Source: Ipomoea triloba (Eukaryota; Streptophyta; Magnoliopsida; Solanales; Convolvulaceae). From it: 64,000 bases of DNA. Numbering within the stretch: the first letter of the stretch is position 1; each line of letters starts with the position of its first letter. A program made the translations under genes and the position numbers. Below are positions 32,992-45,036 of this stretch, piece after piece. The notes under the pieces are model-generated. The model was not told where the DNA came from, ran no database searches, and saw nothing but the letters and a program-made list of their open reading frames with translations. The stretch lies in the NCBI RefSeq assembly GCF_003576645.1, contig NC_044922.1, positions 16,761,839-16,825,838 of the forward strand, written 5' to 3'.

Positions 32992-34192
32992 GATGCATAC
33001 TTTGTATATATAATTCAAAACATATAGATCATATCCAGTTAGATTTTTGTCTAACACTCTTTTAATCGAGGTTCTCATAACTTACTGACAAAAATTAAAC
33101 TTGCGACTAAGAATGGAGAGGCCGTTTGGCTGGGAAGCAATTGTGTCAATAATCGACCATGATTGCTTTATTGTTTGATAGCAGGTGTCACTAACTTCCT
33201 GCAATCAACATTCATAAAATTCAAGCTTGCAAAAATCAACATATTATAGGATAGGACGGAAAGTTTGAGTGCCTTACCCTAAAGTCTTTGCTCACTATAG
33301 AATAATATGCATCTTCTGCTGTAATGTTATCAAAGTATAAAATTGGTGCTGATGAAGCTAAAGCACCAAGAGCAATGTGTGGATACTTCAACCGAAACCA
33401 CGAAGCAAGCACTTCATGAAATAATACAAAACTCAAACTTTAATTTTATAGTTGCCAAAACCACCAAATTAACTCTAGCTAGAACCAAAAAAATAAAAAT
33501 AAAAATATATATATTATAATCTCATACTTACTTCCTCCATATGATCCTCCAATAACAATTATCGGAGAATCGTGGGCTTGTAAACTGTTTTTTATATATA
33601 AAAGCACCTCTGCATAATCCGCCAGTGCTTGCGCGGAGTTGAAATACCCCCGAATTGTATCGTTTATTAGCCCTTCTCCAAACGGTATCGATTCTCCGTA
33701 AAACCTATGCTGCACGATTACCAGATAAAATGTAGATAATAGTGAGCTCAAAATTTTAATTGAAACTGAACATATTCATTCTTCAATTATTACCTCTATG
33801 TAGACGAGAAGGGCCTTAAAATGAGGGGTAATATTGGTGAGAAATCCGGCACTCTTAGGACTATAGTCGATGGAATCTTCCGCGCCGAGCCATGCGAAGA
33901 TAGGGGAGTTGGATTGGGCGCCACCCCAGTACTTGGAGTTCACTATGTATCTCTGTTGAAAAGTGGCATAACTTTGAGGTGCGTAATTGAAGTGGTCCAA
34001 GGTTTGTGTGTAGTAAAAGGTTTTGAAGTCGGGGGGAAGAGGTTTGGAAGATGAGTGTTGTAGGATGGGCTCGTAGAATGGGGCGAGCCTAGGAATTTCG
34101 TGCGGCAGGCTGCCGCAGGTTGTCAAGGAGAGGAAGATAAGTTGAAGAAGGAGCAGCCATTGCCATTGAATTGCAGAGGTAAAGAGCTTCAT
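31130..34192 (-). CDS. Lysosomal Pro-X carboxypeptidase-like serine peptidase (family S28), intact
   Basis: Nine exons on the minus strand: 34192-33794, 33709-33532, 33411-33278, 33198-33086, 32845-32578, 32288-32136, 31984-31905, 31523-31474, 31338-31130. All introns are GT-AG and phases agree. The sum is 1,584 nt, 527 residues plus stop, the usual length for plant S28 proteins. Landmarks: N-terminal signal peptide (residues 1-27), [15 protein letters not shown] (about 62-76), nucleophile Ser189 in GGSYGG, Asp436 in SNGGRDPYS, His461 in GSHCLD. The spacing fits the family. The last 20 residues are strongly hydrophobic, which is unusual and may be a membrane or sorting tail. Exon 5 contains a 36-bp in-frame duplication. 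The enzyme is expected to release C-terminal residues after proline in the vacuole or apoplast. No internal stop or frameshift seen. Confidence 0.93.
32606..32677 (-). repeat. 36-bp in-frame tandem duplication in exon 5 of the intact S28 gene
   Basis: Units 32606-32641 and 32642-32677 differ at about four positions and encode [11 protein letters not shown] and [10 protein letters not shown]. The related pseudogene exon 5 has a single version (GNQSCYSIP). Confidence 0.85.
32944..32991. repeat. (AC)n(AT)n microsatellite in intron 4
   Basis: About 14 ac units followed by about nine at units between exons 5 and 4 of the intact S28 gene. Confidence 0.9.
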
Positions 34193-34227
34193 GGCGTGGA
34201 ATTGACGGCGTAAAGATCAATAACACC

Positions 34228-34240
34228 TATATATATATAT
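34228..34240 (-). promoter_or_regulatory. Candidate TATA of the intact S28 gene
   Basis: On the minus strand acatatatatatagg lies about 40 bp before the ATG at 34192. The AT-rich context makes this only a candidate. Confidence 0.35.
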
Positions 34241-34259
34241 GTATGTTTAATTTAATACA

Positions 34260-35500
34260 ATAATAATGATTGATTACCCATAACAACAAAATATATATGG
34301 ATTAACGACATGCATGCATTTTCCATCACAAAAATATGCCCTAATATTACTGAAATATATATCACGGCCGAGGGTTCACATACACTAGGTTAATTTTGTG
34401 TTGGATTAATGTATCATGTCAGTATACATACTCTCAAACCAAATTATTAGTTCGAAGATCACCAAGAAAGTTTTGTTCTAACTGGAATTAATGTGGAAGT
34501 TTGATTTTAAAAAAAAGTTGTAGAAAACTACGTAAAAAAAAAAAAAACAAGTGAACGGCGGAGAAAAATATACTAAAAGTGAAAAATATAGGGATCGTTA
34601 CAGCAATATCAATCCGTGGATTGTTGAGACTTGAGAGCATGAACGTTCCCAAGGTTAGTCGCCGGAGAGGGAGACGAGTGACAAAAAGGATGGCTCCCGT
34701 GGTATTGTGTTGCAGATGAAGAAGAGATGGGGATTGTTTTTCTATGAGTGAGAACTCAAAGGTCAGAAAGAGAGCAGTCTGTGGATGCTTGAATTAAAGA
34801 AGGGAATACAGCGGGGATGGAGAAGAAGCACAGTGAAGAAGGAGAAGAATGGTTTCTTCCTTCTTGCTGCCAGCTTTGTATTACACATGTAGTTTTCCAC
34901 TCTTCTTTTGTTAGTTTTGTTTTCTTTAAAAAATACAACACAAACACTAGCACATCAGGTGGCTTAAGTAATGGGTTTATCATATTAATATTATTATTAT
35001 TATTATTATTATTTCAAAGCTAAGGGACAAGACAACCCCTCACTAGGCTCAAGGATTCATTATATGCATATATGATATATGTAATATCATATTTGAATAT
35101 CCGAAATATTCAAATATTAGGAATTGCCTACAGTATTAGACTATATATTCTTTGAGTAAAAATTTAGCTTTGAAAGCACCAAATCTACAGTATTACATAC
35201 AATTTGTTACTCAGTATATTTTTATTAAGTTTTTCTGTAATATGCTAGATTTAAAAAAAAAATTACACTTTTGCAATAAAGACACACACTCACAACATTC
35301 ACTTCTCTTTAGCAAAAACATTCAAATTGATTTGTGGTGAAAATGACCAAGTTTTATGTATGATTAAAAATGTAATATAGAAAGAAGTATTCAATAAAAT
35401 TGCAATATTTAGCATTATGAATTTCTTTCTTTTATTCATCATTTATTTTTTTATATTAGACTATAAATTATATATATAAATATATAATAGCGTTGGCCGT
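34260..35500. other. Upstream spacer, no gene found
   Basis: Contains a moderately GC-rich stretch (34600-34860, agtcgccggagagg, gatggagaagaagcacag) that looks like transcribed leader sequence of an element or gene relic, but no domain is visible in any frame. The rest is AT-rich. Confidence 0.35.
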
Positions 35501-35518
35501 GCATCGCACGGGTACAAA

Positions 35519-35557
35519 TACTAGTAATAATAATAACTAAGTACGGCTGCATATATC

Positions 35558-35639
<82 letters not shown>

Positions 35640-35646
35640 TAAGTAC

Positions 35647-35681
<35 letters not shown>

Positions 35682-35708
35682 TAAGTACGGCTGCATATAT
35701 CTAATATC

Positions 35709-35755
<47 letters not shown>

Positions 35756-36230
35756 TTTTGGTTACGTTAGTTTGTTATTGTTAAACACAAAGTAATAGCA
35801 CTGTAAATCATAATAAATTCTAATTTACATGCTATTCTGTATGTGGAAATTAATCAATATAATCAGAAAGTTAGCAAAGCTTACTTGAATCCTTTTGGCA
35901 AATTTGAAAACTGAACTCCTTATTGAATACTTCACCTCTCTGATATGTGTGCACCTTAGTAGCCTGACTTAGAAAACTTTCATAATCTCAATAATTTATG
36001 GAAGCAAAATAGCAAAATATAATCAATTTTTTTCGACTTAGTTCTAGCAGACGTTATAAATAAATTATACGACGTCGGTTTTACATACAAAACCGATGTC
36101 GTATATTATTTTTAATTTTTTAAATAAGTACATACGACGTCGTATGTCGGTTTTAAAAAAAAAAATAGAGATACGGCTTGTTTTTATTTTTTCTTATGAA
36201 TATTTAAGTTAGCCAAATGAATTAACCTAG

Positions 36231-36304
<74 letters not shown>

Positions 36305-36365
36305 GAACAACTCATACTAATAATAATAAAAAAGAATAATAAACAATTCGTACTAATAATAATAA

Positions 36366-36414
<49 letters not shown>

Positions 36415-36415
36415 T
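35519..36415. repeat. (TAA)n microsatellite region with CACTA-like palindromes
   Basis: Long ataata tracts at 35557-35750 and 36229-36412, with the phrase ctaagtacggctgcatatat repeated inside the first. Between them (36067-36155) are atacgacgtcggtttt, its inverted partner aaaaccgatgtcgtat, and the exact palindrome catacgacgtcgtatg, typical of subterminal regions of CACTA elements. Poly-Ile open frames here are artefacts of the microsatellite. Confidence 0.75.
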
Positions 36416-36419
36416 TCAA

Positions 36420-37580
36420 GTTCATGCATGCACACAAACATTCCATTTTTTATGTTCAACTTCACACGTTGTTTTTAAAGTTCATGCATGCATGCTATAG
36501 AATAAGAGCATACGACACCAGATGTTCGGATTTGAAATGCATAAGAAATTTAACGTGATGGAATAAGAGCATACGACACCATAGCCAACTGACTAACAAT
36601 GGGAAATTATTTAACTTGGAGATTCACAGATTTGAAAAAAGAAACTACATTACCTTGAAACTTAAGTACAACAGTGTCTATAATAAAGCTAAATTACTAT
36701 CTTCAATCTATTTAACAACGTAATTAAGTATGTTTGCAATATGTACTGTAATGGAAAAGATATATATATTGTATTTGGTAATGTAGCTAAAAAAATGTAG
36801 TTTTATAGTATGTTCAGCATAGAATTAATAAAGACAGCAATTAATATATTTAATTTGATAAACCCTGAGCTATATAGGAGCTAATTAATTACCAAATAGA
36901 TACACTGAAAACCTGATGCGGTGTGGACAATTGCTGAAAATTGGAAGGCTTCCGATGCCGTAATCGATGTCGCTATATTACAATGTGAAAACACAGAGTG
37001 AGTACAGTCTATATATGTGGACGGAAGGGAAGAAAGCTTATCTGCTAAAATCACTCCATATAAGCTTTTTGACGTTGAGTCGCAAAAAGCAAATTAAACC
37101 AAAAAAAATAGTTAAAATTACTAACTTAACAGATCGAGTATTCTAAAAAAAAACTCCCAAAACTCTGGTACACCTGAATTTAAAGAATTTTCAGAAACCC
37201 ATCCAATGGGAACCAAAAACTGGGGTATATGACGTGAGAGAAGGTATGCGATGAAAGGAATGAAGCATGTTATTTCATGTTAACCAGAATGATCCCAGTG
37301 GGAAAGGTGATACACGTATATATACAATGAAGGGGATGACATCAGCTATAACAAACTGGAGAAGAATAAGACTATTCTACCCTTCACTTAATTGACTGCA
37401 CCTCTTCCCTCTATTAGGATAAAGCATTGGGCAGAAGATGATCCAAAAGGAAAGAGCTTTGGAAGCTTACCTTATTATTAAATGGGGAAAGGGAGATGTA
37501 GCGTTAGAAGTGTATTACAAGGATTAGGAACAAGACATGCAGGGGAAGAATATATACAAAGATTAGGAACAAGAGTGCCA
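36420..37580. other. AT-rich spacer, nothing identified
   Basis: Two copies of gaataagagcatacgacacca (36502, 36562). No coding signal or element end recognised. Confidence 0.4.
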
Positions 37581-39020
37581 TATATATATGCGTGCATGGG
37601 GAGATGAAAATGAAAAAAGTAGAACACCGCTCCAACATTATCAGACGTCATCTACAACATGTGGCGTTTTGTGGCAATCAAAGTTAAATGCCATATATGC
37701 ATCAAATTTTTGTCTGTGTGTACTCCACTCCGTATATTGCCGAGAAAGGGACTCAAATAAGTTAAAGTTAATAAAGTCTGGCTTATTGTATTTGCGGGTT
37801 TTACTAAAACTATAATATAGTTTTCACTTATTCCACAGTAATATTGCATGTAGTTAGTTCAAAACTACATTGTTATTACGGTTTTCATTTTTAATCCAAC
37901 AAATATGTAGTTTTATACTATAAATTTTTTATAAATAATGTTCAGTACACAATCAATATATAAAATGTATCAAAATTTAATTCACGGATAGAAACTATAT
38001 AATATAAATTAACTACAATATAAGTACCTCACTAGAAAGAATGTGTATGATCGTGGGACACCGGAAAATGATACTACCTTGTTGGAGATCGAAGTGGTTG
38101 GACACTAATTTTATACTCAATAAAGAAGCTATTTATATAACCAAGGAGACAAACTTTTTCTTTTGTCTTTCAAACTACAAGTAACAAGAAGGCTCTCAAC
38201 TCACACTTCCACTCTCGGCTCACCCACTCAAGAAAGAAAATTCACTCACTTTCTCTCTAGTAGCTCTCTTTCTTTTCTCTAGCCTTTCTTGCTCACTCTT
38301 ACACTCAAAACACATGCCTTGAAGGAGAAGAGTTGAAGCCTGAAGGAGTATATATAATGGAGGAAAGTGGAATATATATATATATGGAGATGAGGTGTGG
38401 CATACTGAGGTGTGTTGTAGTTGCATATTGGGAAATGTATGTGTGCTGTACATAGTATATGTAGGAGATGTGTTCTGTACGTATGTAGTATTACATAGTA
38501 TTTGGAGATGTGAGGCGTATATGTATGTATTGGTAAAGGTTTTACTTTTTGCTGATTAAGTGGACTAAGGAAACGGTAAAGCAAATATTACTTTCTTTCT
38601 TCCTATCCAAACATAATTTTATCGACATTTTAGTTCAAACTTTGCATGGATTTAGAGATGTGAGATGGCGGGATCCCTTTTCTCTTATGTGCATGCATAA
38701 TTAAGCACCATGCAATGGTTAGTTTTTGTTGAAACTTACTGATTGCATGCATGCATGCATGGGGAGATGAAAATGAAAAAAGAAGAGAGATGAACAAAGC
38801 TCTCGTTGCATCTGGCTCCAACATGTGGCGTTTAATTTTGTGCCAAAGTCAAATGCCGTATATGCATCAAAATTCTTGTCTGTGTGTACTCCACTCCGTA
38901 TATTGCCCTGAAATGGACTCAAATAAGTTAAAAGTTAATAAAGTGGCTGAGTGTATTTGGTGAATGGAACTAGTGGTTTATATAATTGAAGTCCAAACCC
39001 ACATGTACTTCTTCATTAAC
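37580..39020. repeat. First copies of repeat R
   Basis: Repeat R (about 350 bp) runs from agttcaaactttgcatggat through tgcatgcatgcatggggaga, tcgttgcatctggctccaac and tactccactccgtatattgc. A partial copy is at 37585-37770 and a fuller one at 38631-39010. Further full copies are at 40378-40765 and 41780-42110. Confidence 0.75.
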
Positions 39021-39394
39021 TTTTTTCTCTTTTTTCTTCCTCCCTATATCTTTAGAAGATGAATTGCCAAATGTAGTTTTCCATTAAAATTTTCCTCCTT
39101 ACCTTTAGAATATGAATTGAGGGATTTATTGATGTTATATAGTATTAGAATTGTAAGTTATGAATTGTATTTCTAATTGCATGTATTTTTCCTCCCTATC
39201 TTTAGAAGATGAATTTAGGATACTATATAGTATTAAAATTGAACTATTTTACCCAATTAATTATATTTCATATTTAGTTATGAATATAATCACATTTTAA
39301 TGTGTCTTATTTATTTCCCCCAATAATTAAGATGTTATGTTCTGTTCTTATTTGTAACTTTTATTTTGTATATTTTTAAAATATAATCACCTGT

Positions 39395-39694
39395 TATGTG
39401 CCCGTAAACCTTGTCACAAAAGTTTGAGTAATTGTGACAACTTTCTAAAAGTCGTCACTATTGTTGTTATTATATAATATAAAAATATTATACATAATAA
39501 AATATTGATTAATTCGACCAATTAATTGAAACAATCAAAGTATTAATTTAGTTGATTATGTAACAATTTCTCTCATACGGTAATTCAATTTTAAATTGAT
39601 CAAATTATTAAACAAGTTTAGGCTTTTTGTTATTTATGTACCGTAATAAAAATTAATTATTTAAAATATTAACTATAGTCAAATATTTCTTATT

Positions 39695-39736
<42 letters not shown>

Positions 39737-41111
39737 TGTAATAATAATTAAAAAAAAAAAAAGAGGGAAAAGTGATGTGGGATCAAAAGTGATCCCACAT
39801 CAAAAATTAAAGCAATTAAGAAGGGGGTTGAGCTCCCTCATTAAGGTGAGCTCAACGCCCCCTTAAAAGGGCAAGGGAAGACATAGAAGCCTCAGGCTTC
39901 CTTAATAATGAAGCCTGAGGCTTCTTAGGAAACAAAGCCTTTTTTTAAAAAAAAATTAATATTTAAAAATTAAATTATTAATAATTTTTGGGTATTTGTC
40001 TAAAATATTAAGGAGAAAAGATGCTAAATACAATATTTGTTACTATATTTGTTGTCATAATAAAGAAATTATTTATAATTATTTTTAGGTCACTAATAAT
40101 TCATTTTGAATCAAAAACAATTCTCACAAATAAGTACAACTATTGTGACGAAAGTGTTGTCACAATAAAATAATTAATTACAACGATTTTAGTTTTCATT
40201 AAATCAATTTTTTGTAACAACATATTTGGTCACAAAATGTACATTTATTGTGACCACTATTGTTATCACTCAAATACTACTTTTAGTGTCCGTAAACATT
40301 GTCACAAAAGTTCGAGTAATTGTGACAACTTTCTAAAAGTCGTCACTATTAGGTCTAGAGATGGTTTTGTGCCAGACACAAAGTTCAAACTTTGCATGGA
40401 TTTAGAGATGTGAGATGGCGGGATCCCTTTTCTCTTATCTGCATGCATAATTAAGCACCATGTAATGGTTAGTTTTTGTTGAAACTTACTGATTGCATGC
40501 ATGCATGCATGGGGAGATGAAAATGAAAAAAGAAGAGAGATGAACAAAGCTCTCGTTGCATCTGGCTCCAACATGTGGCGTTTTTTGGCAAAGTCAAATG
40601 CCATATATGCATCAAAATTTTGGTCTGTGTGTACTCCACTCCGTATATTGCCGAGAAATGGACTCTAATAAGTTAAAAGTTAATAAAGTGGCTTAGTGCA
40701 TTTGGTGGATGAGACTAGTGGTTTATATAAGTGAAGTCCAAACCCACATGTACTTCTTCATCAATTATTGTGAGCACTATTGTTATCACTCAAATACTAC
40801 TTTTAGTGCCCGTAAACATTGTCACAAAAGTTTGAGTAATTGTGACAACTTTCTAAAAGTCGTCACTATTGTTGTTATTATATAATATAAAAATATTATA
40901 CATAATAAAATATTGATTAATTCGACCAATTAATTGAAACAATCAAAGTATTAATTTAGTTGATTATGTAACAATTTCTCTCATACGGTAATTCAATTTT
41001 AAATTAATTAAATTATTAAACAAGTTTAGTCTTTTTGTTATTTATGTACCTTAATAAAAATTAAGTATTTAAAATATTAATTATAGTAAAATATTTCTTA
41101 TTATAGTTAAT

Positions 41112-41142
<31 letters not shown>

Positions 41143-42110
41143 TATAATAATAATTATTAAAAAAAAAAGAGAGAGAAAAGTGATGTGGGATCAAAAGTGA
41201 TCCCACATAAAAAATTTAAGCAATTAAGAAGGGGGTTGAGCTCCCTCATTAAGGTGAGCTCAACACCCCCTTAAAATGGCAAGGGAAGATATAGAAGCCT
41301 CAGGCTTCCTTAATAATGAAGCCTGAGGCTTCTTAGGAAACAAAGCTTCTTTTTTTTAAATTAATATTTAAAAATTAATTACTAATAATTTTTGGGTATT
41401 TGTCTAAAATATTAAGGAGAAAAGATGCTAAATACAATATTTATTACTATATTTGTTGTCATAATAAAGAAATTATTTATAATTATTTTTTAGGTCACTA
41501 ATAATTCATTTTGGATCAAAAGCAATTCTCACAAATAAATACAACTGTTGTGACGAAAGTGTTGTCACAATAAAATAATTAATTACAACGATTTTAGTTG
41601 CCATTAAATCAATTTTTTTGTAACAACATATTTGGTCACAAAATGTACAAAGACCACTATTGTTATCACTCAAATACTACTTTTAGTGCCTGTAAACATT
41701 GTCACAAAAGTTCGAGTAATTGTGACAACTTTCTAAAAGTCGTCACTATTAGGTCTAGAGATGGTTTTGTTCCAGACACAAAGTTCAAACTTTGCATGGA
41801 TTTAGAGTTGTGAGATGGCGGGATCCCTTTTCTCTTATCTGCATAATTAAGCACCATGCAATGGTTATTTTTTGTTGAAAATTAGTTTGAAACGATATGT
41901 ACTTACTGATTGCATGCATGCATGCATGGGGAGATGAAAATGAAAAAAGAAGAGAGATGAAGAAAGCTCTCGTTGCATCTGGCTCCAACATCAGACGTCA
42001 TCGACAACATATGCATCAAAATTTTTGTTTGTGTGTACTCCACTCCGTATATTGCCGAGAAAGGGAATCAAATGGACTCAAATAAGTTAAAAGTTAATAA
42101 AGTTAATAAA
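39395..42110. repeat. Tandem duplication of an X-R unit (~1.4 kb, two copies)
   Basis: Segment X (39395-40360) plus R (40378-40765) is repeated as X (40800-41755) plus R (41780-42110), an offset of about 1,400 bp with high identity. X begins tgcccgtaaac and gtcacaaaagtttgagtaat and has gtgacaactttctaaaagtc, phrases resembling CACTA-type non-autonomous elements. Each X holds three consecutive hairpins and a (taa)n tract. No protein-coding capacity. Confidence 0.8.
39773..39925. repeat. Triple-hairpin cassette in X copy 1
   Basis: Hairpin 1: 13-bp perfect arms tgatgtgggatca (39773-39785) and complement (39790-39802). Hairpin 2: agggggttgagctc with gagctcaacgccccct (about 39822-39862, 2-base bulge). 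Hairpin 3: 16-bp perfect arms agaagcctcaggcttc (39885-39900) and complement (39910-39925). The cassette is repeated at about 41180-41335. Confidence 0.88.
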
Positions 42111-42355
42111 ATTGTCTAAAAGAATTTGCATTGCTTTTGTATTTTACTTAGTATGAAATGCATTGTCAACAAAGCATTCTTCTTTTATTATGCTATCACG
42201 GTTAACACTTTAATTACAACCACAAAAAATTTATCATAAAACATTATTTGCATTTGCAAAAAAAAAAAAATATCAATAATTTCTAAGCGCAATACCTATT
42301 AAGTACAATATAGCTTTTAAAAATTTATACAAGATAATAATAATCTTTTACTTAC

Positions 42356-42636
42356 TTCCTCCGTACGATCCTCCAACAACAATGATAGGAGAATCCTGGG
42401 TTGAGTAACTATTCTTTATATATAACAACACTTGTGCATAATCAGCCAATGCTTGAGCGGAATTGAAATAGCCGCGAATGGTGTCGTTTCTTAAAGTTTC
42501 TTCTATGTTTCCGAATGGTATTGATTTTCCGTAGTACCTATGCTGCACGATTACCAGATAAAATGTAGATAATTGTGAGCTCAAACTTTTAATTGAAATT
42601 GAACATATTCATTCTTCAATTATTACCTCTATGTTA
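42356..42636 (-). pseudogene. S28 peptidase fragment: exon 2 only
   Basis: Exon 2 (42542-42356, 187 nt) is fully open ([12 protein letters not shown], then [18 protein letters not shown], then GGSYGG) with both splice sites. Intron 1 matches that of the intact gene, but only the last few bases of exon 1 remain before sequence diverges at about 42636. No exon 3 follows; repeat R ends just below. A truncated duplicate. Confidence 0.88.
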
Positions 42637-42639
42637 TGA

Positions 42640-43635
42640 GTGGGATTGGCTATTTATATCATGATATGGACGAGGGTTCACACTACATTATATATGCACC
42701 CTAGATCGTTTTCGACGAGGTACATAATTCACACATGTAATTAAGGTACAAAATTCCATAATACAAGACAGAAAAAATCAAAACATAAGACTCAAAAAAT
42801 CAAAACACAAGACACATACACATGTTATATATTTACTTATTTTTCAAATCTGATTTAGGTACATAATTTGTGTTCATTGGCACACATAATTTCACAACAT
42901 AAGACATAAATTCATAGCCTAAAACGCAGTTATTAATTTGTTTTAGGTACAAAATTCATNTAATTCACACATGTAATTAAGGTACAAAATTCCATAATAC
43001 AAGACAGAAAAAATCAAAACATAAGACACAAAAAATCAAAACACAAGACACATACACATGTTATATATTTACTTATTTTTCAAATCTGATTTAGGTACAT
43101 AATTTGTGTTCATTGGCACACATAATTTCACAACATAAGACATAAATTCATAACCTAAAACGCAGTTATTAATTTGTTTTAGGTACAAAATTCATCCTAA
43201 AACGCAGTTATTAATTTGTTTTAGGTACAAAATTCATACTTTTGCGAGGCAATTGGTTGGAGTGAGGGAATTAAGTGGGAAAATAATTGCAATTCAAAAA
43301 GAGATTAATAATGTATGAATACAGTTGTAATTTAAATTTNTTTAGGTACATAATTTGTGTTCATTGGCACACATAATTTCACAACATAAGACATAAATTC
43401 ATAACCTAAAACGCAGTTATTAATTTGTTTTAGGTACAAAATTCATACTTTTGCGAGGCAATTGGTTGGAGTGAGGGAATTAAGTGGGAAAATAATTGCA
43501 ATTCAAAAAGAGATTAATAATGTATGAATACAGTTGTAATTTAAATTTCAGTGTTAGTTTGATTTGTAGGAATAAAATTACTGAAAATTTCAATTCTAAT
43601 GTTGGTATACATGAATAAAATTACTGAAAATTCCA

Positions 43636-43640
<5 letters not shown>
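42640..43640. repeat. Overlapping near-identical blocks around two N joins
   Basis: The block 42725-42959 (aattcacacatgtaattaag to aggtacaaaattcat) recurs at 42961-43195 after the N. Part of it plus downstream text recurs after the N at 43340. The Ns sit exactly at the repeat seams, so this looks like unmerged contig overlap. No coding content. Confidence 0.75.
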
Positions 43641-43671
<31 letters not shown>

Positions 43672-44698
43672 AGCAACCATGAAGAAGAAAAATGATTATA
43701 AGCAAGCATTGGAGTGGTCCTCCACCTTAGCTTTCTCTTAATAATAATGGCGCCATTGCAATCTCTATTATTTTTTACACACTAGACAAAGAAATTTGGT
43801 AGGAGTTAGTAGTTGAAATGTCATGTTTTTATTAATTTCTTTTATATATTAATTTGTGGTAAAAATTCATTAGATATTAGTTAATTATTTGTGCTCTAAT
43901 AATTCAGGAGATAGGAATCCAATTATTTGTACTCTAAATAGAAGAGGCGTGAATATATTCGATAGTGGATTATTTGTCATCTTCAATTCGAAAGACTGAA
44001 GGTCGATAACAGAATGAATTGGTTCCAAAAGTTGTAATAATCCTTACAGGGTTTATTGCTCCATCATTTCATAATTATAGATTTATTCGAAAAGCATACA
44101 AAGGTTGAGTCGGATGACACTATGATTATTGAAGCCCAACTCGTGAAGCTTGAAGTCAAAGATGCTGGCTGCTATAATTATCCCTTGTGGAATCCCATCC
44201 ATACTCATCATCCACTGACGCTCAAAACATTCTTAATAATTAAATGAGTTTAGACATATTTTAAAATAATTTTTAATAAGTAACCATTATACAAATTAAC
44301 GTGTATAATTATGTCAGTAATCGTAATTCTATAAAAAAAAATGTGTATATATTTTCATATTGTAGAAAGTACTATTAATATAATATATGTCTACATAAAT
44401 GGATAAAAAGAGAAATTGATAATATTTTTTATTATATAGATATTGATAAATATTATATATAATTTTTTCCTTGCATGAAAAAACATTCTTATTTTAAAAT
44501 TTTATACTGATATCTGAGTTTTGTTTCAAAATCTACTTTGGTGATATTTTAAACTTTGAGTAACACTTGAGCGCGACCGTCTCGCAAATGTGATCTTTGA
44601 TTAATTGATCAAATAATTGATTAATGGGTCGGATCTTTGACCTCGTTAATTAAAGATCCAACCCGTCTAACGGATTGAGACCCATGAGACGATCTCAC
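43641..44698. other. Non-coding; (TTA)n and an unrecognised short frame
   Basis: (tta)n at 43640-43670. A 63-codon frame at 44056-44247 follows ttacagggtttattgc and could be an exon relic, but I recognise no domain. The remainder is AT-rich. Confidence 0.35.
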
Positions 44699-44708
44699 AC
44701 AAGTTTTT

Positions 44709-45026
44709 CGCAAATTATACTGTGGACCATGGTCCACAATGCATTGTGGCCCATGGTCATGGCTGATACTGTAGTTGTGTTGAACGGATACTGCAGTTGT
44801 GTTGAATGGATACTACAATTGTGTTGAACAGATATTGCAGTTGTGTTGAAAGGGAACTACAGTTGCGCGGAACAGATGTCGTTTCATCCGTTCAACACAC
44901 TGCAGTATCAGTTTAACAGAACTGCAGTTTCAAACGGATGAAACGGCCTCTATTCCGCGCAACTGTAGTTCCCTTTCAACACAACTGCATTATTAGCCAT
45001 GGTGCATGGTCCACGGTATAACGACG
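44709..45026. mobile_element. Foldback MITE (Mutator-like target duplication), 318 bp
   Basis: Ends cgcaaattatactgtggacc and (complement) ggtccacggtataacgacg are inside a 10-bp direct repeat acaagttttt (44699-44708 and 45027-45036), the size expected of Mutator-like insertions. Inside are about five copies of gatactgcagttgtgttgaa and a 53-bp inverted pair (44838-44890 with 44935-44987) with three mismatches. Confidence 0.75.
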
Positions 45027-45036
45027 ACAAGTTTTT

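Noticed and set aside
35451..36465. Poly-isoleucine/leucine open frames
   Set aside because: They are translations of (taa)n/(tta)n microsatellites.
39395..42110. CRISPR-like or bacterial repeat array
   Set aside because: Repeat units are ~1.4 kb and ~350 bp with microsatellites, in a plant nuclear setting; no short regularly spaced repeats.
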